This document shows positions 12,106-24,135 of a stretch of DNA of 64,000 bases, in pieces. This DNA is from Lonicera japonica. Taxonomy: Eukaryota > Streptophyta > Magnoliopsida > Dipsacales > Caprifoliaceae. Each line of letters starts with the position of its first letter. Positions within the stretch are counted from its first letter, which is position 1. The position numbers and the translations under genes were made by a program. Where the stretch lies: contig CM038469.1 of NCBI GenBank assembly GCA_021464415.1, positions 3,140,501-3,204,500 on the forward strand. Direction: 5' to 3'. The notes beneath the pieces are model-generated. The model saw only the letters and a program-made list of their open reading frames with translations, was not told the DNA's origin and searched no databases.

Positions 12106-12115
12106 TCTGATACCA
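12106..12115 (-). other. Primer-binding site (initiator tRNA-Met)
   Basis: The minus strand reads TGGTATCAGA, the usual plant Copia primer site complementary to the 3' end of initiator tRNA-Met. It lies three bases inside the 5' LTR. Confidence 0.85.
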
Positions 12116-12118
12116 AAT

Positions 12119-12257
12119 TGAGAGTAAAAGATAGATTTGTATTTTTGCTTCATATGAATTGATGAAGGGGGACCTTATGTTTATAATAAGGGATTGAGAA
12201 GAATAAGGAAACCCAATACAATAAGGAAATATAATATACAACTAATATATTATAACA
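12119..12257 (-). repeat. 5' LTR of the minus-strand Copia element
   Basis: About 139 bp, running on the plus strand from TGAGAGTAAAAG to TATTATAACA. Read on the minus strand it starts TGTTATAATA and ends with CTTTTACTCTCA, a TG...CA LTR. It is followed on that strand by the primer-binding site. Confidence 0.87.
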
Positions 12258-12629
12258 ATAAGATCATGGTTAAATTTTTCTGCACACCCAAGTGTTTGTA
12301 GAAATTCCATAAAGCCGAATTTTGGATCTTTATGTGTTTTCGGGCTTGAGGAAACAAGATATGGGTTTATTTATGGGAATCAAGCGTATTTCCTCTTTGT
12401 AATTCTGGAAGAGTATTTTGTAGGGGGAGAAGATGGAGTTACAGTCTAGTTTTGCATAAAAGATGCAATGCCTTTTGTAGCCATAGTTATTGCAAAGTGT
12501 GGGGAGTTGTATTGCCGCCCATTCTAAGGTTTTTTTTTCCTTAGCGGTATTAATTAGAGAGTTAATGCAGGGTAGATCAACAAAAGAAATATATAACCCA
12601 CGAAAGCTAATAGACATGTTATTGGTTTA
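12258..12629. other. Intergenic, nothing recognised
   Basis: No coding or structural signal that I can support. Short ORFs on both strands show no family motif. Confidence 0.5.
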
Positions 12630-12715
12630 TAGTTCAAGTGATAAGGTGCCTCTATATAATAATAGGTGGTTATGAGTTCAAATCCCATGTCTCTTCTTTT
12701 TAGTAGTACTTTTTT
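12630..12715 (+). repeat. tRNA-derived, SINE-like segment
   Basis: Contains an A box TAGTTCAAGTG (12630-12640, fits TRGYNNARNNG) and a B box GTTCAAATC (12676-12684, fits GWTCRANNC). Their starts are 46 bp apart, as in a tRNA-type RNA polymerase III promoter. The B box sits in a weak five-pair T-arm-like stem (ATGAG/CCCAT, one mismatch). T-runs that could end Pol III transcription follow at about 12698-12717. No acceptor stem pairs, so it is not a tRNA gene. A SINE head or tRNA pseudogene is the likeliest reading. Confidence 0.45.
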
Positions 12716-12719
12716 TTGA

Positions 12720-14069
12720 CTTCCATTTTTATTTTAGACATATATGATTAATCATAGATTAATTTAAGTTAACTTTGTGATTAACTTTAAGTAAATATCA
12801 ATCATGCTAAGTTCACATGTTGAATTCTTTTAATATTGAAATTTTATATGATAAAATTTGGTTTGCTACTTATTAGCATATCGTAAAAAAATATTTTTAA
12901 ATACTTGTCATTAATATTGACAAAACAACAATGAATAAGCATTTTAGTAAAGTGAGCGTAGTACTAAAAAAATCTTATGAATGCTAAAACAATGGTGAAT
13001 AAGCAATTTAGTAATAGAATACTCATTATTTTTTAAACTTGCGACAATAAAATTTTTGTTAGTTCTATAAGTTCAAACCCATTCATTTAAAATTGGCTCA
13101 CATACCTTTTACATTAGCCCACCCTTTACAAGAGTCCTGAATCCGCCTTTGGGTGGATAAGATAACATTAGGCAAAGCAGGCATGAACAAAGTGATAGCA
13201 ACCTTATTTGCATTGTCTACTATAAAGACTAATTCATATCTTTAAGTCTTTTACTGTGTTGACATTTATCATTGTGTAGTAATATGCTCATACAAATACA
13301 CCACCTAATCCATTTGAATAGATAATATGATAAATTTGTTATTTAAATAAACTGAAATGAGATAAATTTGTCGCAATTTTTGTTTGTTGCAAGTATGTGC
13401 ATATGTAGGCATCAATTATAGTTCTTATACTCTGGCAGCCACCATAGGTAATTTGTTACCAGGTGTTACATTTCTATTTGCAATCATTTTCAGGTAGTAC
13501 TAATAAGAAGAAACAAAACAATACATGATGCAAGTAATATGATAGAGGTGTTGAATAATAATTTATACTTAATTGGCATATGTGCAGGTATGCTAGTACG
13601 ATATTGGATATTACATGATTAGTATTAGCGCATCTTGATCTACTTTGCAATCTTTCAAAGTCAGTGATAAATTATTTGTATTCTTCAAAAAATGGACTTA
13701 TTAGACATTGCCCAACTATACGTGGGCGTGTTTGTTTATTAAACAAAACTATCACAGGATAAACCAGCAATGATAACAAAATATTGACTTGGGCTAAAAT
13801 CAAGTATGAGTTTCTTCTGAGTATATTTAGGTTCTTAAGATGGTTTATTATGTCTAAATCTCAAAGTATTTAGGATGGAGAAATTAGAGTTAAGAAGATC
13901 AAGCTATCAAACAAAATCTTTAGGCAACATAGTAGCAATTACATGAGCAATCTTAATGACTTTTTATATATCTTTATATAGGCTTGCAGTTATGAATCAA
14001 GATAGATAATTATATTCAATTATGTTATGATTCATTACAATAGACAGACCCTATATATAGGGTTATAGG
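12720..14069. other. AT-rich intergenic DNA
   Basis: No gene recognised. A short partial duplication (variants of CAATGGTGAATAAGCA at about 12930 and 12990) and AT-rich low-complexity DNA are all I see. Confidence 0.5.
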
Positions 14070-15240
14070 TGATAAACACTAAAAAATGCCATATTTTATA
14101 CCCCAGAAGCATTGCATTGAAAATAAAGTGCGCAAGAATTCGGCTTTTGATGATTTTGGTGCTACTTTGATATTTTGATAATAACTTTGCGCTTAATGCT
14201 CAGAATTTTGCTTGCTATATATGGTTGGAAAGAAGACTAGAAGGGCTAAAACTTTCGTGTTTTAATAATCTTCAGATAATTGCACCTCGATGGTGAAAAT
14301 GGCTCCAAATGCACTGCCCGTGAGCAATCGTAAAAAAGTGTACAAAAGCTTCTCTTTTGGGTCCTCACTCCACCATTTATCTTATAAGCCATTAATATAA
14401 GCCCATTCAACCCCCTCTCTTTAGATTTTCCTTATTGACCCATCCATTAATTATGAGAGCCTTTAACCATTATTCTCCATTAACCCATTGGCCCATTATC
14501 CATAAAAGAAAACAAGTCTTTCTCATTTTTTCTCTTAGCCATGCACTTCCCATCCCTTCCAAACCTTAGTGGCCACCCACTTTCTTGCTCCTCGCACCAT
14601 CTAAATTCATTCTTTTTTCAAGCCTTCCATATTTTTCCTTTAAACCATAATCCTCACACTTATATATAGAGGTCCTTAGCCCCCATTCTAAACAGACAAC
14701 CACAAGAGATAGATAAACATGTGAAGAAATAGAGAGAAGTAGCCAGACACACCTTCGCTGGAAAAATCATTTAACCAGAGTTCTAACTTTTAAGGGGGAT
14801 TTTATTTATTACAATTTTCATTATTATTTTGTAAGTTCCTTTTCGGATTTTATTAAGATTAGAATTTTAATTGAGTAATGAAATTTTATTTAATATCTTT
14901 CTTGTGTTAAATATTTGTGATAGAAGTTAAATCTCATTTCAAAGGGATAGATGAAACCCCCATATTAGATTTAGCTTATGTTATTGCATGTTGTACCCAG
15001 GTGCTTAGTTTAATAAAAAAAGATCTTTTTAATTAACCCTCAAAAGAGCCAATCCAATTTAGTGTTACTATTGGATTAAGGAACAAGCTACACATCATAT
15101 AATTTCCTTAAGACAATTTTAATCACTAAATTCTCTTCTAAAACATTGAATGTTAATATGGATCGGAGCTCTAGCAATTGTCGCCAAAGCTCTGGTGGGC
15201 AGTGGCAACAGAGGTGATTAGTAAGGCTTAGTCACTACCT
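14070..15240 (+). repeat. LTR-like segment, unclassified
   Basis: Non-coding block that starts TGATAAACACTAAAAAATG. Near 14658-14670 it has a strong TATA-like element (CTTATATATAGAGG) followed by a transcript-leader-like A-rich region. Composition and start resemble long Gypsy LTRs such as the one at 8047-9560. I found no clean CA end or target duplication, so the right border is a guess and the call tentative. Confidence 0.35.
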
Positions 15241-16631
15241 ATAGCAGTAAAGAAATAAAAGATTGTAGTAAGTGATTATTCAAAAAAATGGGAACCATCC
15301 TTAATTTTAATGCACAATGATTGAAAATTGTCTTGTGATTAAAACAAATTATGAAGGAAGTCTTATATATAATATAGAACGTTAAGGTGTATTTGACATG
15401 AATATAATTGTGGAGGAGGCCATTACACCCTATTTCCTATATTCTGCAATTAAAAATATTTTTTGTCAATGCTATGAAATATTTGTACAAGTCAACCATT
15501 ATTTCAAATTTCACAATAATTTATATGTCCTTTTTATGCAATTAGGATGGAAAAATTTGCATTAAAAAGGTAAGAGTGTGGCTAAAATAACAGGGACCAT
15601 GGTATCAATATCAGAAGCCGACAAATATTTAGGTTTAATCATTTATGGTGTGGTGTATACGAGAGCAATTAACTTAGTCCCAAACCACAATTATAACCCG
15701 AGAAACCATTTTCGATAATTTCCACGAACACAAGGGGGCGAAATTTTGACTAGCAATAGTATAAATAAAACCAAACAATCCACATGCACAATATATATGC
15801 AACTATAAATGAACAATAAAGTAGACGATAAATAAACATAAAGAGAATCAAGAAAATACAACATGACGTAAATTGGGTACCCTAACCAAATCTTCTACAT
15901 AAAAGGGGAGAACTTTATTAATGAAAAGAAATTTGAAACTTAACACTTAATTTACTTTTTTATTGATCAATGGAACAAATCCCAAATTGAGCTTACCCTC
16001 TCAAACTCTAGCTAGAAACCTTCACAAGAAATCCCTCTTATAAGATCCGAAAAACCTTAGTTTTCTCTATATACACTCTTGACTAAACACCTTAAATCAA
16101 TTATACAACAAATAGAATAAAACTTATCTATTTATACAAGTGATATAACTTGAAACCTAATAGGTCTAGGCTTGCGTCGCTGTTGCGTATTGGTAAGACT
16201 TTGGATATATATCGGTACACCACTTGATAGAACATCATCTGTTAAAACATGGACAATGCGTATCGGTATGATCCTAACTAGGCCAAACTGGTATGGAACA
16301 CGCCATAGCCAAACTTTACCTTTAACACCCTGTGTACTGGTATGCATCCTCGAAGTTCAGTACGGATAAGCCCATCAACAGAACAATGATGAGCCAAGTA
16401 CAACATATCGCCAACCACTATTTTTCTTAATTCACAATACATCTTTCCAACTTTCCATTAAATTGGGTAATTAGTGGTGCCATCCTAGCAGTTAATTCTT
16501 TAATCACCACCATTTTTTTACATTTTCCATGTATCCACATGCCCATTTCTCTCTCCCTCTCTCTCGCTTTCTTTTTCTCTATCTTTCCCAGTCTCCCCCT
16601 CTCTCTATATATATACATATGGGGAAGGTTG
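15241..16631. other. Intergenic, nothing recognised
   Basis: No coding signal on either strand. A pyrimidine-rich tract (CTCTCTCCCTCTCTCTCGC) lies near 16550-16570. The two overlapping opposite-strand ORFs near 16130-16370 have no recognisable family. Confidence 0.5.
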
Positions 16632-16870
16632 AATTTACACTGGTGTAAGATTAAGAAATTAAGAAATTACACTCACTCATAACTTTTTTCAGACTCATAC
16701 TTAATCAATTACGTCGTTGAATAACTCATTTTCATCGTTTTGTCATGCATGAAAAGTTTTAAATTAATCAAATATTTGTAACCATTTAATCAATATGTTA
16801 GTTTTACTTAATTATTTATGGACGTATCGTAATTTAATATATAGCATAATTATGATGAGTGATTTTGTAT
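16632..16870. mobile_element. MITE-like fold-back relic, related to 43525-43863
   Basis: Begins with the palindrome TTACACTGGTGTAA, then CACTCACTCATAACTTTTTT and later TTAATCAAATATTTGTAAC. The reverse complement of 43525-43863 carries the same blocks in the same order (TTACACCTCACTCATAACTT, TTAATCAAATATTTGTAAT). The two are therefore copies of one family in opposite orientation. This copy looks truncated or diverged at its right side. Confidence 0.6.
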
Positions 16871-18228
16871 CCCTTATTTTTTTTCTTTTTCTAAATCTAA
16901 AGAGGAAACATTTGAATTATATTAAAAAGGAAATAAACTTACTAATTAATATAGAAAGAAACTTACAATACTACTAGAGGAAACAAGAACCAAATCTTTA
17001 AAGGAGCTAAAGAAAAACAATAAATAAATAACTAAGAAAATATTTATTTGTGTTAGACAAATTTATAGACATCCCTCTTAGGTCTGTCACTCTTGCGAAT
17101 TGGATCATTGAACCAAACTTGTTATAATAGTAATTGATTAACTTGGTCAATTTTATGTATTACTTCGCCTGATCCCATAGATCCATCCATTTGTCTAAGA
17201 AGATATTCCTTCTTACTTAGGCTATCATTTTTTTCCTTATTGGCATCTTTAATAATCTGTAATTCATGCTATCCACTATAAAACTCTTTTCACTCACAAC
17301 ATCTATTACTTACTCACTTTCTTCCTAAATACTCATAGCATTGGTTTAAAACTCTTCCTATTTCTCATTTATTGAAGCAAGAAAATTGTTCCTAATTAAT
17401 CACCAATTGACTAACGCTCTTACTACTAAGATTTACTATTTTATGAGAAGATTTCAACACTCTAGTACCCTAATCAAAGTTAGAATGTTGCACCCTAGCT
17501 ACTTCAATCACCATCCTGCCAATAAGTCTTTCTCCAGTAATCAACTCATTAATTTAGGCTCCTTAACTATCCATTTATGATTATGAGACACCTGTTTCTT
17601 TACACATTTAGCTTCAACATGCATGTCCAAAACCCCCACAATTTTTACAAGAAATAGGCACCTATTCATATGCCACTTTATGTTCCATAAAGCTTCCATT
17701 TGAATTTTTCTAAACTATAATATTAGGAAGAGGATTCATTACTTTGATTTCTACACAAATTCTTACAAAAGTAATTATCTCTATTTTAGTTGTCATTTTA
17801 TCTATAAACAATGGTTTTCTAATTATAGTAACCACACTACACCAAAAATAAATAAAAGAGTCACAATTTTTCACTGTGACCATTTGACGTGAGACCAAAA
17901 TTGGGTTCACGGTTCTTTACCGTGACCTCATAATTGGGTCACGGCCTTTTTTTCTGAAAATAACTGAGAAATCTCTCTCATATGGTCATAGCTCTAAACC
18001 ATGTCCCAATATTCTTGAATTTCCACAATATGGACACAGATGTAATCTGTGACCCATTTAGTCTACGAGTATTATGTTATTTTATGTCTACGATTTTAGT
18101 CAAGGTTATAAACTGTGACCAATATTAAGACCTGAGAAAGATATACCATTATGTTTTATTTATCCATTTTTTTAACCTATAATAATAGTACAACAATGCA
18201 AAAATAAACTACAAACAAACCAATATCC

Positions 18229-18374
18229 ATAATACCTAGATAATAACTTCTCCATAGTTAATATGTCTACATAATACCTAGATAATAACTTATTAATGGT
18301 TAACAAGTTTACATAATACCTAGGTAATAACTTATTCATGGTTAACATGTTTACATAATACCTAGATAATAAAT
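18229..18374. repeat. 42-bp tandem repeat in the CACTA element
   Basis: Units start at 18229, 18271, 18313 and 18355, each beginning ATAATACCTAGATAATAA or a near variant; the fourth is partial. Arrays like this are common inside CACTA elements. Confidence 0.88.
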
Positions 18375-18429
18375 ATTTCTAGACATCTTTCAAAAAAAAG
18401 TTAGTTTACAAGTAGGATGATAATTGAAC

Positions 18430-19027
18430 TACATAAGCTCCTTTAATAAATCAGATGACCACACAATATAACCACCCACAACCTCGGACAAACTAGTGCC
18501 AAAGTCATTCGGTTCATGCAACAGCTCACCACTCATTCTTTGATATAGAGCTTGAACACTCAGTTTAACTTCACCTGCTTTCATTCAACGACCATGCACA
18601 ATAGTTTCAGGAGCTACCTCTTCAACCTTCCCTATTGCAATGTTTTTTTTATTATTTAAATCTCTTATATGGTAAAACCCCTTACTACTGCTAGACAACT
18701 TTGCACGACACTTTTAGGAGCAAACTCCATTTCCCTTATAAGAGGAAGGACATGTGATGATGAAGATGTTTGTGGAGCGACACTTTGACATGTTCCCACC
18801 GATGGACAGCTCGATTTTTTACTGTTTTGGTCCTGTAAAAGACTGATGATGGTGTCCATCTTTTTATTGTTATCCTTCACATCATTCTTTACATGTTGAA
18901 GCTCCGACACCACGAGACAAGTCACTTTGATCTTGGGTTTAGAAACTGAGCCACCCACACCTCGAGTTCGACCTCTGTTATCATTTCCAAAAACTTGGGT
19001 CATAGTGTCATTTTTGATATCTAACAT
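18430..19027 (-). pseudogene. CACTA-associated transposase fragment (Ptta/En/Spm type)
   Basis: Minus strand, inside the CACTA element. An open stretch of 120 codons from 19027 begins MLDIKNDTMTQVFG and contains NRGRTRGVGGSVSKPKIK, the conserved GR-RG-G block of the plant Ptta/En/Spm transposase family. A coiled-coil-like region (LQHVKNDVKDNNKKMDTIIS) and a Ser-rich stretch follow. After a stop near 18665, similar text continues as KVEEVAPETIVHG, a stop, KLSVQALYQRMSGELLH and LSEVVGGYIVWSSDLL to about 18430. It resembles the C-terminal half of the family protein and lacks the catalytic domain. Confidence 0.7.
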
Positions 19028-20860
19028 AAGCCAACGAGCTAGCCTTACAAATAAAATCCAACTGGGAGAGGCCTAATATCATTTTTCGAACCTAAAACTG
19101 ATAAATAAGTTTTGAATAAATGCGTATTCATCATCACTACTCCGATCGGCTGATTAGCAACGTTCTATGTTTCGCCAGTATATACAGTATATTCTGCTAT
19201 GTATAAAAAGTGCATTTAAGAATTTCAATACAAAATTCAAGAACAATGTATTAAAAATATAAATAGTATTAAAAATATAAATACAGGTCCATCTCAAAAT
19301 ATATATACATACACATCTATAAATAGATCAAAACATCCACACCTTATGGACATTATTATAATGCTCATGTATGGTGGATTATGATAAACTTAATATCTTT
19401 GAGTTATTCTATTTCTGTTCAATAATAAATCTAAAGGTGGAAAAGAAAAAAAATCACGTGTATATTATTAGGTACTAATCTGATGAATATTTATGTTATA
19501 ACAAAAATAGATAAAAAAAACATGAATATCCATGTTACAGTGAGGGTTACAAATACATATAAAAAAATGAAACAAAAAGTTAGATAATGCAGTTGGTATT
19601 TGTGCTAGTAGAAAAACACACATTAAATAATACAGGCTAAATTGAATGAGAGGTGAAGATTTGTACCTGGATTACAAACTTTTCTTAAGAAATTTGAAGG
19701 AGAAAATGGGGAATACTTTGCAAAGTAATTGTTACTAAAAAGCATAGGAGATGATTGTGCGAACATGCAAACGTGAATAACTGAGATTTCTCTTATATAC
19801 ATTTTTTTTGGTATTTTGTGGAGTAGAACTAGACACTGAGATAACATGATACAATAAAAATAGATCTTGCAAACCCTAGGTGAGAAGCTATAGGGAATAC
19901 TTAGAGAAAATGAGAAAGAAATTATGCGAAATTTCAGTTTGAGATTGAGTGAGAGTTGACTTTTACAAACCTTAGTATATAAGTAAGGGAAAAACTTTGT
20001 AGAGAGAAGAAGTGTATAGAGTGAGACAGAGCTTGGCTTGTGAAAATTAGGGATCTAAAAACATGATATAATTAAAATTATGGGTCCTGTCCTAGCTTCT
20101 CTGTCTTGAACCATGACCCACATTCTCTAATTTTTGTCCGGGTTTACAACCGTGAATCTAAAAAATTTTCATGACTTTGTTATTGGATCTAAAAAAATGT
20201 GAGAAATCTATGTTCACGGTCTAAAACCGTGACCAAACAATCACGGCTCTGAACCATGACTATTCCTCCACAGTTTGTAGTGACTATTTCATCATTTTGG
20301 TGTAGTGCCAGTTTGCTCAGGACCTAAGATAATTGTAAATGAAGCTTTAGATTAAAAAATCTAATCTAAATTGGATGGCATGCAAATCCTCCCGTCAAGA
20401 TTCGTATCCTCACTCCATTGTTTAATACTAATATGTTTGTTACCAAAGGTCCACAGCCTAGCCTCCATTATATATACCCTAGTCTTCAACAAGTAAATTT
20501 TGATTTCACCAAATATACTCCAAATTCGTTCAACAAATTGTTTCATCACATGGAATGATACACAATTAAAGCTTTCTTTCATCTCCCTGTCTCACTCTCC
20601 TTTTCATCATCACAGACCATCACAATCTTATTTCGCTCTTCAATAACATGCTTAATAAACTTTAAATCCGCCCCTAAAGTGCGGTCCATATTTGGAGCTA
20701 CCACATTAACCGAATTCTTACAGATCGCCTATTTGCTATGAACAATTGTACCATTAAAATGAAGGAATTGTTGATCATTCTCCACAATAGCATAATCGAT
20801 CGCCTTTAAATCATTTTCTAACCAATTTGGTTTATTTTCTGCTCAAGCATTCTCCTTCAA

Positions 20861-21219
20861 ATCCTTTTATCTTCCATTAGCCAAATCTGGAATCAACTAT
20901 CCAGATCGAGCATCTAGGGTTCTATAAAAGGAGGATATGCGTCAATTTATTCAGAGAAGATGAGAGAGAAAGAACAAACCTTGAATAAGACCAATCAAAG
21001 TGTGAAATTACCGATTAATTAACCATTGTCGATATCCATCACAGCCCCCTTTTCTTTGCCGCTTTTTTTTATCTTCAGTACTTTTTTTGCATCTCATATT
21101 AATTTAATTTTTGCATGCATTTTTTATGCATCATATTATCTAATTCAACCACTGGATTGATGAATTATGAAGTTGGGAACAAAGTTATTGATTGACTTAT
21201 GTAAATCTTTTTTACTATA
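20861..21219. other. Intergenic, nothing recognised
   Basis: Flank between the LINE relic and the WAT1-copy-2 block. There is no coding signal. Confidence 0.45.
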
Positions 21220-21489
21220 CGTATAAGTGTATAAATATACCATTCCTCTTTAAAGAGGTTGGTCCTTTAATTAATAAAAAAATAATTTTAATAAAACATA
21301 AATGAGACGATCTCTATATGAAATATATTATCTCTACAAAACTTTCTCAAAAAATTAAAATGTGGGTTTAACCAAAATTTTAATATAGCTTGCCTTTTGT
21401 AGTTGACCAAAAATTTGGATCCGGTGCACAATAAGGAGTTCTTAGCAAAATCAATTTGAGAATGAATCAACTAGATGATAAACACTAGA

Positions 21490-22010
21490 TTTTTGTTATA
21501 AGTAGGTTCCCTCAGGGATTTTCATATCCTTCTAGCAATACATCTTCCTTTTATGTGTGTGTGTGTTTGTTTTATTAGCTTAATAACAATTGAAAAATAA
21601 ACAAGCTACTAGCTCTCTATATTTCTCTCTCTATTACTAGTTGCCTCAAATTCAGGACATCATCCCCTTGTAATGAGCCTTCCTTTTTTCTATTTGTAAC
21701 TATAGAATTATGGTTGTAATGCTCTATTATGGTAAACATTAAAATGAATATAAAGGGCAAAACTTGGGCACCACTCTGAGGATATTCTTTGTAGGTGTCC
21801 CAAAATAATACAATTTACAGGCATCTAATTATTAATGCCAGAGATGACCATCTTGGCATGATGACCGCATTACGCCCATATTGGCAGTTTGATGATGCCA
21901 TAAAACTCTATTAATCAAAATTATACTCGGCAACCTTGATCTACTCGGCGACAATCCCTTTTATCTTCACATGGTCTAGGCTTTTTATTTCATGTGGAGT
22001 CCAGATGGTT
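21490..22010. repeat. LTR-like repeat, copy 1 of 3
   Basis: Shares ordered blocks with 28130-28760 and 29215-29815. These are GGTTCCCTCAGGGATTTTCA, CTATAGAATTATGGTTGTAATGCT (18-20 bp of it conserved), TAAAGGGCAAAACTTG, a TTTACAGG block and a final GGGCCCAAATCAT. No protein is encoded. Probably a solo LTR family; borders are approximate. Confidence 0.45.
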
Positions 22011-22515
22011 TCTAGCCCTTTGGGCCCAAATCATAAAGATTGCCCAGTAACACTATATTTGGGTTCCCTCATATTTAGAGCCTTTAAATTTTTTATTCAA
22101 ATCTTATTTAATTCTAAATTTAATTTATTAGTGATATTTAATAAAAATGATTTACTTATTATTATGTGGTAATTGTTTTATGAAATTTCATCAAAAAAAT
22201 GTTCATATATTTAATCCTCAAAATTAATGACACTAAAATAAAGAACCGAGGAAATGTCTACATAATTTAAAAAAAATATGAGCAAATAAAAACTTTAAAT
22301 ATATAAAAAATGTGAGAATTGTATCGTTTAATATTTTGAAAGCCAAAATTTTGAAGGAATACCCAGCATAATTGATAGTGGTCTTTTTCTATCACCTAAA
22401 TTATGCCATCATATCATATCTACGCCTATATATGTTTAGTGACACAGCCAAAATCGAGTGCTTGGAAAATTAAACCTAATATTGGATTGGTTGCCATTAT
22501 ATACAGGATATGTAA

Positions 22516-22990
22516 TAGCATCTCCAATAGTCTTTTATATTTTTGTTTTGTGTATTACATGGCTTGTAATTTTTTTTCCAACAGTTTTTTAAAATACAAG
22601 TTTGTATAAAATACACTCTCAATTTACAATGCCACGTCATTTTTCTCTCTCTTTGTTTTTTAAATAAAATTTAAAAATATACTAACTTCAAATGTAAAAA
22701 TGGATCTTAATAAAAACTATATATATTTTAAATATGCTCATCAATACCTACGAAACAAGTTCGATTGTAACTATAGAATTATTTATAAAAAATTCAAGGA
22801 AAAATAATAATAAATTGCTTAAATTAATAATTAACACGTGTTGGAATCTTATTGGTTATTTTAAAATTTACATAAGACATTACAATACTACCATTAGAGC
22901 ATATATTTTTTTAATATTCAAGTTTTTTGTAAAAATGGGTTAACACATATGATTTACAAGTTAATTTTTACACTACTATTGGAGATATTC
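22516..22990. mobile_element. Harbinger/Tourist-type MITE, copy A
   Basis: About 475 bp with imperfect terminal repeats (TAGCATCTCCAATAGT at left; ACTATTGGAGATATTC at right) and the 3-bp target TAA on each side (22513-22515 and 22991-22993). It matches 59597-60068 along its whole length (shared TTTTTGTTTTGTGTA, TTTACAATGCCACRTCA and GGATCTTATTGGTTATTT-like blocks). The 3-bp target duplication suggests PIF/Harbinger. It lies just after exon A of WAT1 relic 2. Confidence 0.83.
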
Positions 22991-23910
22991 TAAAAATGTT
23001 AAGTATTTTTGGTAGGGTTGGGAAAAATTACTGCAAAAATCGATCGACCACAAAAATCGATCGACCGATTGGACACATAAAACCAACATAGCAGTGAACT
23101 GGAAATGTTAGACGATTTTTACAACGGACCGTACCTAAGTTGATGTCAAAGGCGGGATAAATATAAAAAATCCAACTTTCTCAAAAAAAATAAAGAAACT
23201 AAAGAACACATCAAAGAAACAAAAAGTAAAAACAACCCATTATTATTTATCTTTCTCACTGAAAAAAAAGCGGGGAAAAACTGAAAAACCTAGGGCCTTA
23301 TTTCTCACTTCTCTTCTATCTCCTCAAATAGTCAGATATCACCTCAGTTGCTCTCTTCCCCTCCAAATCCTCAATCTCCATTCATCTATAAGCTATCCCC
23401 ATTTTTTTCTCGTACGGTCGTAACTGAGCCTTTCCAAATCCCCAATATACATTCGTCTGTGAGTTATCTCTATTTCTTTCACCTACGATCATCTCTAAGC
23501 ACTCTCCATCTCCTATTCACAGTACTCTCCCTAGGTATGTTATGTGTATAACTTATTTGGTTTATAACTTTTCAGATTTTTATGTAGATTTGTATAATTT
23601 TTTATTTTTGTATATAACTTGTTAAGAGTTGTTCAGATTTTAGATTTGTATCATTGTATGTATGGTCATTAATTTGTAACTTGTTCAAATTTATGAAGTC
23701 CATGCATGCTATGCAAGAACAAGAACGTAAACGGCCAAACAGTTAATTAATATCTCAAACTGTAAAGTGAATACTTCATCTCTATCTAGCTTAAATTATG
23801 CAAACATCCACATAACTTAAAGGAATAAATCAAGGAAATTGCCCACATTTAAATTTGAAACATGTGTTGGCATTAAAATTGTTTCCTACAAATTAAGGAG
23901 TTACATATAT

Positions 23911-23990
23911 TAGTTTAGTTTTCCTGCCTTCAGTATGGATTAGTTTAGTTTTCCTGCCTTCAGTATGGATTAGTTTAATTGTTCCTTAAT
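23911..23990. repeat. 30-bp tandem repeat
   Basis: Two exact 30-bp units (23911-23940 and 23941-23970) and the start of a third, in the 5' part of the hAT element. Confidence 0.92.
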
Positions 23991-24135
23991 TAAAATATAG
24001 TGATTGATTGATTGTATATTTGTATAATTTAGTTGTCCTTATTTAGAATATAGTGATTGACTTAATTTGCAGATATGTTTTTGTTAGCTAGTTTTAATTT
24101 GTGGGTTGCATTAATAATTTTCAGTTACACACATA

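Larger units (their letters stand above)
6176..12257 (-). mobile_element. Full-length decayed Copia element, minus strand
   Basis: A Ty1/Copia element read on the minus strand, bounded by two short LTRs (12119-12257 upstream, 6176-6325 downstream). The primer-binding site is at 12106-12115 beside the 5' LTR, and a polypurine tract (AAGGGAGAG on the minus strand, 6326-6334) lies beside the 3' LTR. Gene order on the minus strand is zinc knuckle (about 11000), protease region (10550-10850), integrase (9800-10450), RT (7240-8030) and RNase H (about 6600-6700), which is the Copia order. All parts are broken by stops and frameshifts. A solo LTR from another element (8047-9560) is nested between integrase and RT. 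I could not find a matching 5-bp target duplication. Confidence 0.87.
17835..20307 (-). mobile_element. CACTA (En/Spm) transposon
   Basis: Element of 2473 bp with CACTACACCAAAA at the left end and TTTTGGTGTAGTG at the right, the diagnostic terminal inverted repeat of CACTA elements. It is flanked by a 3-bp target duplication CCA (17832-17834 and 20308-20310). Subterminal regions contain repeated GGTCACGG/ACCGTGACC-type motifs on both sides (about 17865-18120 and 20100-20275), which in this superfamily serve as transposase binding sites. It carries a truncated coding remnant (18430-19027, minus strand) and no catalytic transposase core, so it is non-autonomous. Confidence 0.92.
17050..20860 (-). 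pseudogene. LINE-type ORF1 (DUF4283 + zinc knuckle), split by CACTA
   Basis: Minus-strand remains of the gag-like ORF1 of plant LINEs. The upstream part (20860-20311) has VKQFVERIW-like text, with FVERIWSIFGEIKIYLLK and then ARLWTFGNKHISIKQW, matching the DUF4283 domain. The downstream part (17831-17050) resumes with IRKPLFIDKMTTK, ITFVRICVEIKVMNPLP and the zinc-knuckle region CKNCGGFGHAC near 17630. The two halves join across the CACTA element at 17835-20307. Stops interrupt both parts (for example in VAYE*VPISC). A low-similarity tail extends to about 17050. The family is inferred from domain order; no ORF2 is attached here. Confidence 0.75.

Noticed and set aside
6171..12262. 5-bp target duplication for the minus-strand Copia
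   Set aside because: Flanks ACTAT and ATAAG do not match; the element is old or its edges have changed.
12630..12715. Functional tRNA gene
   Set aside because: Promoter boxes fit, but no acceptor or anticodon stem can be paired.
16132..16369. Overlapping ORFs on both strands
   Set aside because: Mirror-image ORFs with no family motif and no splice or start context.
18229..18374. Regular array considered as a CRISPR-like repeat
   Set aside because: Tandem 42-bp units without unique spacers, inside a CACTA transposon in a plant genome.
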